Below the pieces are notes generated by a model. The model did no database searches. It was not told the DNA's origin and was given only the letters and a program-made list of their open reading frames with translations. DNA of 38,890 bases from NCBI GenBank assembly GCA_028282065.1, contig JANQIR010000091.1, positions 1 through 38,890 on the forward strand, written 5' to 3'. This stretch comes from Aestuariivirgaceae bacterium. GTDB lineage: Bacteria > Pseudomonadota > Alphaproteobacteria > Rhizobiales > Aestuariivirgaceae. Of the stretch, positions 18,843 through 26,393 are shown piece after piece. Within the stretch, counting starts at the first letter, position 1; each line of letters opens with the position of its first letter. The translations under genes and the position numbers were made by a program.

Positions 18843-19010
18843 CTGATACAGTCGGCCTGACTGGGACCAAAATCGCCCGAATGCCGTTGTTCGTTGCGCG
18901 GGTCCAACTCAACACCTCACCCGTCATACCGGGCAACAAAAGGCGAGAAGGGCCGCAGACCCGACAGGGAAGTCAACAAAGAGGCGAGGAGCGGCTTAGA
19001 GCAGGTCCGC

Positions 19011-20049
19011 CTTTGACTGAATCTTTTGGGATTCCCAAATCATCTGGGATCTGATTCAAGATGTGTGCTGGAGCTGGAGGCCAGGACACATGACCAAAGC
19101 CTATTCAATTGATCTTCGTGAGCGGGTTGTTGCAGCGGTTTTGCAGGGAGAAACGATCCGTTCGGTTGGCGAGCGGTTTGGTGTTGCGCCGTCGAGTGTT
19201 TCCAAATGGTCGCAGCTCTATCAAACGACCGGCGGTCTGGCGCCCGGCAAGATGGGTGGTCACAGGCCATGGCTACTGGCGCCGCATCGGCACTTCATAG
19301 CTGAGCGAATGAAGCAGACGCCCCATCTCACTGTTAGCCGCTTACAGGAAGAGCTTGCCGGGCGCGGTGTTTGTGTGTCCCGTGACACGGTCTGGCGCTT
19401 TTTGCGCCACGAGGGCTTGAGCTTCAAAAAAAGCCTGCTCGCCGATGAGCGTTCGCGTCGCGATGTCGCGTGGCGACGCAAACGCTGGATAGCCTGGCAG
19501 GGCCGATTTGACCCCGAGCGGCTGGTGTTCATCGACGAGACATGGATCAAGACCAACATGGCGCCCCTACGCGGGTGGGGACCCAAGGGCCAACGGTTGC
19601 GTGGCCATGCCCCGCATGGCCGCTGGCGCACCATGACATTCCTGGCGGCCTTGCGCTGTGATCGGCTGACCGCGCCGTGTGTCTTCGATGGCCCGATCAA
19701 TGGCCAGTGCTTCCGTGCCTATATCGAGCAGCAATTGATCCCGACCCTCAAGCCCGGTGACATTGTCATTCTCGACAACCTGGGAAGCCACAAGGCGAAA
19801 GCCACGCGTCAGATCATAAAGGACGCTGGCGCACGATTGTGGTTCCTGCCGCCCTATTCACCGGACCTCAATCCGATCGAGCAGACATTCGCAAAGATCA
19901 AGCACTGGATGCGAATGGCTCAGAAACGAACCCCCGAGGAGACTTGGCGCCATATCGGCGACCTCATCGGCACAATCCCGCCGCACGAATGCGCAAACTA
20001 CTTCAAAAACGCAGGCTATGCTTCCGTCTAAATCAGATAGAGTCTAAAG
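19011..20049 (+). mobile_element. IS630-type insertion sequence (approximate ends)
   Basis: An intact transposase gene (19090-20031) is flanked by imperfect inverted ends. The left end CTTTGACTGAATCT (19011-19024) resembles the complement of the right end, CTTTAGACTCTATCT, in the CTTT, GACT and ATCT blocks. A perfect 7-bp palindrome TTTGGGA-T-TCCCAAA lies at 19025-19039 and may be part of the transposase binding site. IS630 elements insert at TA and duplicate it. A TA is present at 20045-20046 on the right and one at 18997-18998 on the left, so the exact ends are unresolved by a few bases. The element lies between coaA and the mepA end and appears not to break a gene. Confidence 0.75.
19090..20031 (+). 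CDS. IS630 family transposase (intact)
   Basis: A 313-residue DDE transposase of full length. The N-terminal helix-turn-helix reads IDLRERVVAAVLQGETIRSVGERFGVAPSSVSKW (about 7-40). A second winged-helix part lies near 80-110, before an RNase H-like domain. The catalytic triad is D149 (FIDETWIK), D229 (VILDNLGSHK) and E264 (NPIEQTFAKIKHW), with typical IS630/Tc1-mariner spacing (34 residues D to E). ATG 19090 was chosen because MTKAYSIDLRERV is the usual family start. There are no stops or frameshifts, so it may be active. Confidence 0.95.
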   Translation: MTKAYSIDLRERVVAAVLQGETIRSVGERFGVAPSSVSKWSQLYQTTGGLAPGKMGGHRPWLLAPHRHFIAERMKQTPHLTVSRLQEELAGRGVCVSRDTVWRFLRHEGLSFKKSLLADERSRRDVAWRRKRWIAWQGRFDPERLVFIDETWIKTNMAPLRGWGPKGQRLRGHAPHGRWRTMTFLAALRCDRLTAPCVFDGPINGQCFRAYIEQQLIPTLKPGDIVILDNLGSHKAKATRQIIKDAGARLWFLPPYSPDLNPIEQTFAKIKHWMRMAQKRTPEETWRHIGDLIGTIPPHECANYFKNAGYASV

Positions 20050-20165
20050 GGCAACAAATGTTATTGGCGCAACCAGCAGGTTCCTCGCCGCCGGTGCAAT
20101 TTTCAGTTCCAATAGACACGTTCATGCGCTGTATTTCAGGATCGAATCGCGCCGGGAAACACTGA

Positions 20166-21176
20166 TCACTGTGCGCGTATGACCGCCGTACAGGCCTTTG
20201 GCAGGCCGGCAAGCGTCATGGGTGGGGCAGGCTTGCGGCGCGGAATCGGTATTTCGGTCTTGGCCTTCTTCCGTGGCTTGGCTGCCGGTCTTCTCCTGGG
20301 CTTCCAGGGCAGGTCCGAATACCAATGGGCCAGCTCTGCACCGCAGCCTGTTCCATCCGCCGGCCTTGGAGCGGGCTGGTCGCGGCAGCCCAGGTTGCCT
20401 ACCGGACAGCGCATGCGAATATGGAAGTGATAGTGATGGCCGTAATAGGGACGGATCTTCCGCAGCCACTTGTTGTTGCGGGACTTGCCGGCCCATTTGC
20501 ACAGTTCCCGTTTGATCGGCGGGTGCACGAAGATACGGGCCACCTGCGGATAGGACGCGGCACGGCGTAACAGTTTTGCGTGGCCTTCCGTCCAGACCCG
20601 CGGGTTGATCTCTTTACGGCTTTTGACCACGGATACGGCCGAAATGCTCTCACGTTCGTGCGGGCTCAACACACGTTTCGGCATGGGCTTCAGCCAGATG
20701 TCCGCATCCAGCCCCATTTGATGGCTTGCATGACCGGTGAGCATGGGGCCACCACGCGGCTGCGACAGGTCGCCAACAAGAAGCCCCGGCCATTCGTCGG
20801 CGCTTTGCGCCTCGATCGCCAGCTTCTTCACCAGTTCAACGAGCTTGGGATGGCCCCAGTTGCGGTTGCGCTTCAGGCGCATTGCCTGCCACGCCGAGCC
20901 GGTTGGGGGCAGTTCGACACCGCCGGCCAGGCACCCGCGAGAGTAGAATCCGATCGCTTTCGGGCGAAGGGCTGCCGGTGTTGGCGTATGCCCGAACAGT
21001 TGCTTGGCGGAGCGGAAGATCACTGTCTCTGCTGAGCCAGGTGATGACTTGTCCTGCTTCTCGGCCAGGGCTACGGACGTGCCCATGCCGACCGCCATGA
21101 CAGCGACACCGGCCAGACACCGCAGCAGTTTATTTCTTTCGGAAGGAATCCAGGGAAACGACTTTCGTGTCGTCAT
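20166..21176 (-). CDS. mepA: penicillin-insensitive murein endopeptidase MepA
   Basis: A 336-residue exported LAS-type metallopeptidase that cuts D-Ala-meso-DAP cross-links in peptidoglycan. A signal peptide is visible (NKLLRCLAGVAVMAVGMGTSVALA, about 15-38). Zinc ligands: His152 and Asp159 in GHASHQMGLDADIW, and the HHYHFHIRM cluster at 248-254, corresponding to H113, D120 and H211 of E. coli MepA. The Cys pairs (C82, C226, C257) are compatible with periplasmic disulfides. The start at 21176 gives a proper signal peptide and has a GAGG purine stretch upstream. It lies inside the sspB coding region (47-base overlap). The C-terminus is a long basic, proline-rich tail (RRRPAAKPRKKAK). Confidence 0.9.
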   Translation of the reverse strand: MTTRKSFPWIPSERNKLLRCLAGVAVMAVGMGTSVALAEKQDKSSPGSAETVIFRSAKQLFGHTPTPAALRPKAIGFYSRGCLAGGVELPPTGSAWQAMRLKRNRNWGHPKLVELVKKLAIEAQSADEWPGLLVGDLSQPRGGPMLTGHASHQMGLDADIWLKPMPKRVLSPHERESISAVSVVKSRKEINPRVWTEGHAKLLRRAASYPQVARIFVHPPIKRELCKWAGKSRNNKWLRKIRPYYGHHYHFHIRMRCPVGNLGCRDQPAPRPADGTGCGAELAHWYSDLPWKPRRRPAAKPRKKAKTEIPIPRRKPAPPMTLAGLPKACTAVIRAQ

Positions 21177-21660
21177 TGGAGGCCTCGTCTGCGACATGAT
21201 CGCCCGTGCTTGTTGGGCGCTCGTCTTCCGTTTCGCCAGCGGCCTTCTCGGCCGATTCTGCGGCGGTGGCGTCATCGCCGGTATCGTCTGCGTCATCGCC
21301 GGCCTCGGCCATCTCAAACTGCAGGCCAAACTGCACCGAAGGATCGAAGAAGCCTTTGACGGCGGAGAACGGAACCACCAACTTTTCGGGAATGTTGTCG
21401 AACGACAGCTGCACCTCGAAGTGATCATCATGGACAGCGAGATTCCAGAACTGGTGCTGCAGAACAATGGTCATCTCGCTGGGATATTTCTTGTTCAGCC
21501 GGTCGGACAAACGCACACCGGGCTGGCGCGTGCCGAACGCGATGAAAAAGTGATGTTCGCCAGGCAGACCTTCGCGCTCGACGCGTTTTAACGCCAGGCG
21601 GACCACACCTCGCAGGGCGTCCTGCGCAAGAAGGTCATAGCGCATCTGGTCCTCAGGCAT
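21130..21660 (-). CDS. sspB: SspB, ClpXP adaptor for ssrA-tagged proteins
   Basis: A 176-residue protein of the alphaproteobacterial SspB family, which binds ssrA-tagged substrates and tethers them to the N domain of ClpX. The folded domain starts MRYDLLAQDALRGVVRLAL and includes PGEHHFFIAFGTRQPGVRLSDRL, MTIVLQHQFWNLAVHDDHFEVQLSFDNIPEKLVVPFSAVKGFFDPS. A long acidic/Ala-rich linker (EAGDDADDTGDDATAAE) and a short C-terminal conserved KVVSLDSFRKK follow; the latter is the expected ClpX-binding tail. The ATG at 21660 follows GGAGACTGG; an alternative ATG lies 12 bases upstream (21672). It is immediately downstream of the tmRNA gene on the same strand. Confidence 0.93.
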   Translation of the reverse strand: MPEDQMRYDLLAQDALRGVVRLALKRVEREGLPGEHHFFIAFGTRQPGVRLSDRLNKKYPSEMTIVLQHQFWNLAVHDDHFEVQLSFDNIPEKLVVPFSAVKGFFDPSVQFGLQFEMAEAGDDADDTGDDATAAESAEKAAGETEDERPTSTGDHVADEASNDDTKVVSLDSFRKK

Positions 21661-21761
21661 TCCAGTCTCCATGAATCAAACCCTTTATCGTAATGCCGTC
21701 TATACACCACACAACCGGGCTTGTCGTCCATCGGTGGTAAAGAAATCCGTCATCTGATGGA

Positions 21762-22115
21762 GAAGAGAGGGCTTCTGTTGCCAGGTGCCCTCGAACCCCG
21801 CCTGCAGCGGCTAAGCTACAGGACTTAATTTTCGGCTAGAAAACTGCGTTAAGCAGCCATCCGCGCCGGAGCTACGTTGTCATTGGCAACTATTAGCTTT
21901 GGCCCGATATCGGCGGTACCATGCCGAGCGAAAGAAAGCCCTTTACGCCCTCGTCGATCCTATTTCACCCCCATCAGATATTCCGGCCTGCCGGGCATTC
22001 TGAGCGGTGGTGCCACCTGCATGTTCGAACCGGAACATTTGGTGGAGGTGCCGGGTACTGCCCCCGGGTCCGATGGGTTTATTACGACAACCATTTATCG
22101 CCATAGCCGACCTTG
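21762..22115 (-). ncRNA. ssrA: two-piece (circularly permuted) alphaproteobacterial tmRNA
   Basis: tmRNA rescues stalled ribosomes and adds a degradation tag. On the complement, the acceptor piece comes first. It contains the T-arm-like GGGGGCAGTACCC and ends CACCTCC-A-CCA with the 3' CCA at 22042-22040. A 67-base intervening segment follows. The coding piece then begins GGGGGTGAAATAGGATCGAC at 21972. Its first 7 bases pair with CACCTCC, giving an acceptor stem with one G-U pair at position 3, the alanine identity element. The tag ORF (21887 to 21849) reads ANDNVAPARMAA followed by TAA. The stem GAGGGC/GCCCTC (21767-21792) lies near the 3' end. The outer ends of both pieces (22115 and 21762) are estimates. 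Any ORF across this span is a chance frame. Confidence 0.95.
21849..21887 (-). other. ssrA: tmRNA tag reading frame, ANDNVAPARMAA*
   Basis: On the complement: resume codon GCC then AAT GAC AAC GTA GCT CCG GCG CGG ATG GCT GCT TAA. The tag begins ANDN and ends AA, the features needed for SspB and ClpX recognition respectively. It agrees with the ANDN-start tags known from alphaproteobacteria. Confidence 0.95.
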
Positions 22116-22129
22116 CGGACGGCAATTTG

Positions 22130-22158
22130 TATATAACGTTTCGCTCGCCAAATTGAAA
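22130..22158 (-). promoter_or_regulatory. possible promoter of the tmRNA gene
   Basis: On the complement, TTTCAA (22158-22153) and TTATAT (22136-22131) are 16 bases apart, with the TATA-rich -10 about 15-20 bases before the estimated start of the acceptor piece. The -10 is strong for this GC-rich genome; the -35 is poor. Beyond this and the palindrome further on, the 22121-22441 gap shows nothing I can support. Confidence 0.4.
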
Positions 22159-22360
22159 GATGTTGCATCGGTTAAGGTGGCGTTTTTGCTAACCGCCGGT
22201 GAAACCGGCCGCGGCCACGGGGGGTCTTCCAGGCGCGCAACCGCGTGGCAGAACGTGTTGAGTGCCGCGCATTGCGGCCAGTTTGACCATTTGGTGGTGG
22301 ACGCCGCCGGCAGGTGTGTTCATCTCATCACAAACGGCAAAAATCGTTCACTTTCTTTTG

Positions 22361-22380
22361 AGCATTGTTCAGTCAGTGCT
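22361..22380. promoter_or_regulatory. possible TetR-family operator (20-bp inverted repeat)
   Basis: AGCATTG-N6-CAGTGCT: 6 of 7 arm positions are inversely repeated. It lies 62 bases upstream of the TetR-type gene ATG, where an autoregulatory operator would be expected. The surrounding sequence (TTTCTTTTG...TTTATTG) is locally AT-rich, as in a promoter. Confidence 0.4.
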
Positions 22381-22441
22381 TTATTGCGTTGAAGTTATTG
22401 GCTAAACAGAAAGCTCTGGTGACAGCAGGCAAGGGTGAGAC

Positions 22442-23047
22442 ATGGCGCGAAGAACGATCGAGAACCGGGATGAGTTGGGGGGCGCAATGATCTCCCATGC
22501 GGAGAACATCATTTCTTCGGAAGGGGCGGGCGCATTGACGGCACGTAGAATTGCCGGGTTGCTGGGTGTTTCCGTCGGAACGGTCTACAATGTTTTTCCA
22601 GCCATGGATGCGCTGGTTGGCGCTGTCAACGCGCGCACGCTCGACCGTTTCAAAAAGGAAATCGAGAACATCCCGCTTAACGGGCGGGACACGGCAGACG
22701 TCTTGTTCGACTTTGCCGATACGTACATGTTCTTCGTCGATGGAAATCGGAATTTGTGGTCGGTGTTGTTCGAAGGCGACCTGCCGCCCGAAGATAGTCC
22801 CAACCAGCTTCGCACCGACGAATTGTTCCAATTCTTGGAGCAGGCGATCACGCAATCCATTGGCGATCCGCAAACCCGGGCGATCTCGGCCCGTACATTG
22901 TGGGCAACGGTGCATGGTATCTTGTCGATGGCCTATGCCGGACGGATGCGTGTTCTCAGGACAAACGATGTGCGTGCCCTGGTCCGCTTTGCCATCAAGG
23001 CGCATCTGGAAGGTGTCAGAGCGGGCGTCGGGGCGCAAACCGGCTGA
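22442..23047 (+). CDS. TetR/AcrR family transcriptional regulator
   Basis: A 201-residue protein with an N-terminal TetR HTH: AENIISSEGAGALTARRIAGLLGVSVGTVYNVFPAMDALVGAVNARTL (about 20-67), including the usual GTVYNVF recognition helix. The C-terminal ligand-binding region (about 75-195) is helical. It includes LWATVHGILSMAYAGRM, which resembles the WHG-type TetR C-terminal domain. It is presumably a ligand-responsive repressor; the ligand is unknown. The secreted YHS-domain gene starts 117 bases downstream on the same strand and may be a target, as may the gene itself. Confidence 0.93.
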   Translation: MARRTIENRDELGGAMISHAENIISSEGAGALTARRIAGLLGVSVGTVYNVFPAMDALVGAVNARTLDRFKKEIENIPLNGRDTADVLFDFADTYMFFVDGNRNLWSVLFEGDLPPEDSPNQLRTDELFQFLEQAITQSIGDPQTRAISARTLWATVHGILSMAYAGRMRVLRTNDVRALVRFAIKAHLEGVRAGVGAQTG

Positions 23048-23164
23048 ACTGCACGCGCGGTTCACCGAGATGTGAAACCGCGTCAGTTGGGGTTGCTTGG
23101 AAATCGGCGCATTGTCGGCCTATGTGAAGTTCCGGTTGCAAAGCCCCCCTGCAAGGAGACGAAA

Positions 23165-23635
23165 ATGAAACGCAGACACGTATTGATGGCAGCGTTGGCT
23201 CTCATGGCCGCGCCTGTCGTGATGGGAACGGTCACGCCGGCAGAAGCCAAGAAGGCGGATATCTATCAAGGTTACTTCTGGAAGGCCGCGCTGAACGGAT
23301 ATGATACCGTTGCTTATCATACGGTTGGCAAGCCGGTTGAAGGGTCCTCGAAGTTCCAGACCGATTGGAAAGGCGCCAAGTGGTTCTTTGCCAGCAAGGA
23401 AAACCTCGATAAGTTCAAGTCGATGCCTGACAAGTACGCGCCGCAGTATGGCGGGTATTGTGCCTATGGTGTTTCTCAGGGTGCGGCCGTCAAGGGCGAT
23501 CCGCTGCTCTGGAAAGTGGTCGACGGCAAGCTCTATGTGAACATCAACAAGGATGTGGTGAAGATCTGGAACAAGGATATTCCCGGCTACATCCAACAGG
23601 CCAACTCCAAGTGGCCGACGGTGCTTGGCAACTGA
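23165..23635 (+). CDS. secreted YHS domain-containing protein
   Basis: A 156-residue protein with a clear signal peptide (MKRRHVLMAALALMAAPVVMGTVTPAEA, cleavage near 28). A YHS-like domain follows (about 45-105): NGYDTVAYHTVGKPVEGSSKFQTDWKGAKWFFASKENLDKFKSMPDKYAPQYGGYCAYG, in which Cys99 is the likely metal-site Cys. YHS domains are often metal-associated, but periplasmic members of this type are uncharacterised. ATG 23165 is preferred to upstream in-frame starts because of the AAGGAGACGAAA ribosome binding site and the signal peptide. A strong terminator follows. Confidence 0.88.
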   Translation: MKRRHVLMAALALMAAPVVMGTVTPAEAKKADIYQGYFWKAALNGYDTVAYHTVGKPVEGSSKFQTDWKGAKWFFASKENLDKFKSMPDKYAPQYGGYCAYGVSQGAAVKGDPLLWKVVDGKLYVNINKDVVKIWNKDIPGYIQQANSKWPTVLGN

Positions 23636-23701
23636 TCAGGTTTCGGTTGTATCAAGTGCCTTAAGTCATCGAAACTGGTAAAAAAACGGATTACGCAGAC
23701 A

Positions 23702-23735
23702 GGAGGCCTCCAGACCGGAGGTCTCCTTTTGTCTT
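23702..23735 (+). terminator. Rho-independent terminator after the YHS gene
   Basis: GGAGGCCTCC (23702-23711) pairs with GGAGGTCTCC (23717-23726), a 10-bp stem with one G-U pair and a 5-base loop. TTTTGTCTTTTTT follows immediately. It ends the TetR/YHS transcription unit 66 bases after the YHS stop. Confidence 0.9.
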
Positions 23736-23835
23736 TTTTGAAGAGACTTTGAAGAGGCGGTGAGCACCAGCAGGTATGCTGGTGGCGTGCGTCCTGATTG
23801 TGTGCCGGCGGCTTGGAATCAGCTAATATGTGATC

Positions 23836-24630
23836 ATGCACCAATATCATGATCTGTTGAGACTTGTACGGGATACCGGCGTTCAAAAGGGCGACCGGAC
23901 GGGAACCGGGACGCTTTCGGTGTTCGGCCATCAGATGCGGTTCGATCTTTCTCAGGGCTTTCCGTTGGTTACGACCAAGAAGCTGCATCTGAAATCGATC
24001 ATATACGAATTGCTCTGGTTTCTGGCCGGCGACACGAATGTCAAGTATCTGAACGACCATGGCGTGAGCATCTGGGACGAGTGGGCCGATGAGACCGGCG
24101 ACCTTGGCCCGGTCTATGGGCATCAGTGGCGATCCTGGCCGGCGCGTGATGGTGGAACCATCGATCAGATCTCCGCGGTGGTCCGGCAGATCCGGGACAA
24201 TCCCGACTCACGCCGGTTGATTGTCACCGCATGGAACCCGGCCGATGTCGAGCGCATGGCCTTGCCACCGTGCCACTGCCTGTTTCAGTTCTATGTGGCA
24301 AACGGGCGTCTGTCATGCCAGCTCTATCAGCGTTCCGCTGATATTTTCCTGGGGGTGCCGTTCAACATCGCGTCCTACGCGCTGCTTGTGCACATGATCG
24401 CGCATGTGAGCGATCTGAAGGTGGGAGAATTCATCCACACACTGGGTGATGCGCACCTCTATATGAATCACCTGGATCAGGCGGACGAGCAGTTGAAACG
24501 GCAGCCTTTGCCGCTGCCACGGCTTGTCATCAACCGGGATGTAAGCGGTATTGACGCGTTCCGATTCGAGGATTTCGACATCATCGGCTATCAGTCGCAT
24601 CCGCATATTGCAGCGCCTGTCGCTGTTTAG
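23836..24630 (+). CDS. thyA: thymidylate synthase ThyA
   Basis: A 264-residue ThyA, the same length as the E. coli enzyme. It methylates dUMP to dTMP with methylene-tetrahydrofolate. The catalytic cysteine is Cys146 in [11 protein letters not shown], at exactly the E. coli number, which supports ATG 23836 over the in-frame GTG at 23830. [52 protein letters not shown] and [23 protein letters not shown] are all typical. folA follows 189 bases later; the gap holds no gene I can support. Confidence 0.98.
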   Translation: MHQYHDLLRLVRDTGVQKGDRTGTGTLSVFGHQMRFDLSQGFPLVTTKKLHLKSIIYELLWFLAGDTNVKYLNDHGVSIWDEWADETGDLGPVYGHQWRSWPARDGGTIDQISAVVRQIRDNPDSRRLIVTAWNPADVERMALPPCHCLFQFYVANGRLSCQLYQRSADIFLGVPFNIASYALLVHMIAHVSDLKVGEFIHTLGDAHLYMNHLDQADEQLKRQPLPLPRLVINRDVSGIDAFRFEDFDIIGYQSHPHIAAPVAV

Positions 24631-24819
24631 CATCGGTTTTTGAACCGGATTGCGAGCTGCGCGCGCTTGTTACGGAAGAATTTGGACAACTTGTCGTTTT
24701 GGCTGGCAGAGCCACATGCCGAGACGGTATTATCACTGTGCGGATGGCTTGCCGGGTACCGTTCGGGTTGGGACTTGGCTGAAGCTCGACCTGAATGTGC
24801 CTAACATGGGAGAAACGGC

Positions 24820-25335
24820 ATGGCGGAGCCCAGGATCTCACTTGTTGTTGCTGCTGCGCGTAATGGAGTCATCGGAACACGGAACAGTTTGCCGTGGTCC
24901 CTGCCTTCGGACATGAAACGGTTCAAGGAGCTGACCATAGGACATCCGGTGATCATGGGCCGGCATACCTATGAGAGTATCGGCAGGCCGCTGGCGGACC
25001 GTGACAATATCGTGCTGAGCAGTGGCGGTTATATCGATCATCCACAGGTCTATACGGTGAATTCCATCGAAGAGGCGATCGCCCTTGCCAAGAGGTTCGC
25101 TGTTTCCCGGGGCGTTGACGAGATCATGGTGATTGGAGGCGGTCAGGTCTATGCCAAGACGCTTCCGATGGCGCATCGCATCTATTTTACCGAGGTGGAT
25201 CTGGATGTCGATGGCGATACGGAGTTTCCCGAGTTCGATCGGGCGAAGTGGCGTGAAACCTCCCGTGAAGACCATAAGGCCGGTCCCAACGATGCAGCCG
25301 ATTTCTCAATTTTGACGTTGGAACGCGCCGCCTGA
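24820..25335 (+). CDS. folA: dihydrofolate reductase
   Basis: A 171-residue DHFR that reduces dihydrofolate with NADPH, recycling the cofactor oxidised by ThyA. Signatures: ISLVVAAARNGVIGTRNSLPWSLPSDMKRFKELT, with the catalytic acid Asp31 (D27 of E. coli), PVIMGRHTYESIGRPL (near 43-58), and VDEIMVIGGGQVYAKTLPMAHRIYFTEV (near 97-124). ATG 24820 is preceded by GGGAGAAACGGC. It is in the same direction as thyA and trhO. Confidence 0.98.
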   Translation: MAEPRISLVVAAARNGVIGTRNSLPWSLPSDMKRFKELTIGHPVIMGRHTYESIGRPLADRDNIVLSSGGYIDHPQVYTVNSIEEAIALAKRFAVSRGVDEIMVIGGGQVYAKTLPMAHRIYFTEVDLDVDGDTEFPEFDRAKWRETSREDHKAGPNDAADFSILTLERAA

Positions 25336-25372
25336 CTGGACATAAGGCCGCTTGTGGGTATATGGGGCGGGC

Positions 25373-26332
25373 ATGCCTGCGAACCCTACATTCGATGTCG
25401 CGACTTTTTACAGGTTCACCCGGTTCGACGATCCGGATGCCGTCCGGACGCGGCTGTTGACCGCGTGTGAACGTCATGGCGTGCGCGGCACGATTATTCT
25501 CGCGCATGAAGGCATCAACGGCACCATAGCCGCCCGGTCAGCTGGTATGGGGGAAATGCTGTCGGTCCTGCGCGGTTTGCCGGGCTGTGTGGACCTGTCT
25601 TACCGAATGTCGCAGTCCGAAGACATGCCGTTCTGGCGCATGAAGGTAAAGGTCAAACCGGAAATCGTCACAATGGGTGTGACCGATATCGATGCACAGC
25701 GCCACGCCGGCACCTATGTGGCGCCTGAAGACTGGAACGACCTGATCAGCGACCCGGATGTCGTTGTTATCGACACGCGCAACGATTACGAAGTCGAGGC
25801 GGGCACATTCAGGGGGGCCGTCGATCCGAAGACCGTATCGTTCCGCGACTTCCCGGCCTGGTTCGCCGGGCAGGGGCCGTTCCGGCCGGACCAGAAGATT
25901 GCGATGTTCTGTACCGGTGGTATCCGCTGCGAGAAGGCGACCGCGTTTGTCAAGCAACAGGGGGCCGGTCAGGTGTTTCACCTGAAGGGTGGTATTTTGA
26001 ACTACCTGGAAACGGTGCCCGAAGAGCAGAGCTTGTGGCGCGGCGAGTGTTTCGTCTTCGATCAGCGGGTTACGGTCGGCCACGGACTGGCACAGGGTAC
26101 TTACGGCATGTGCCATGCTTGCCGCCGTCCGCTGAGCCGGCAGGACATGCGTTCGGATTTTTTCATTGAAGGCGTATCCTGTCCGAAATGCCATAATTCG
26201 TATGTGGAACAGGACCGCACCCGGTTTGCAGAACGGCAAAAACAGGTCGAACTGGCCGAGGCTCGCGGAACCCGGCACATCGGCGCGAAACTTTGTGAAA
26301 GAACGGAAACGGAGCGCTCCGGCGACGGTTGA
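25373..26332 (+). CDS. trhO: tRNA uridine(34) hydroxylase TrhO (rhodanese-like, UPF0176)
   Basis: A 319-residue protein of the YceA/TrhO family. It hydroxylates uridine 34 of certain tRNAs, giving 5-hydroxyuridine, the precursor of cmo5U/mo5U. It has an N-terminal acylphosphatase-like domain (about 7-100, HEGINGTIA at 45-53) and then a rhodanese domain (about 115-225) with Cys180 in the loop FCTGGIRCEKA. The C-terminal zinc-type region has Cys247 and Cys250 (CHAC) and Cys270 and Cys273 (CPKC). ATG 25373 was chosen for the family-like start; GTG 25352 is also open. folA ends 37 bases upstream. Confidence 0.95.
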   Translation: MPANPTFDVATFYRFTRFDDPDAVRTRLLTACERHGVRGTIILAHEGINGTIAARSAGMGEMLSVLRGLPGCVDLSYRMSQSEDMPFWRMKVKVKPEIVTMGVTDIDAQRHAGTYVAPEDWNDLISDPDVVVIDTRNDYEVEAGTFRGAVDPKTVSFRDFPAWFAGQGPFRPDQKIAMFCTGGIRCEKATAFVKQQGAGQVFHLKGGILNYLETVPEEQSLWRGECFVFDQRVTVGHGLAQGTYGMCHACRRPLSRQDMRSDFFIEGVSCPKCHNSYVEQDRTRFAERQKQVELAEARGTRHIGAKLCERTETERSGDG

Positions 26333-26393
26333 CGCTACCGTGACGCACTCCTACGCTCGAACGGGATTCCAAAAAGTGCCAGGGAGAGACGTC

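Noticed and set aside
21177..21467. Upstream extension of the mepA frame
   Set aside because: It overlaps sspB in another frame, is low-complexity Ser/Arg/Pro, and would bury the signal peptide inside the protein.
21877..22392. Plus-strand open frame of 171 codons across the tmRNA gene
   Set aside because: It runs opposite the tmRNA pieces; the tag ORF and acceptor stem explain the sequence better.
24633..24648. Small hairpin CGGTT-N-AACCG after thyA
   Set aside because: The 5-bp stem is not followed by a T-run, so it is not a convincing terminator.
26166..26393. Upstream extension of the cystathionine beta-synthase frame
   Set aside because: It overlaps the conserved cysteine-rich end of TrhO; the proper start at 26394 has a good ribosome binding site and family-like N-terminus.
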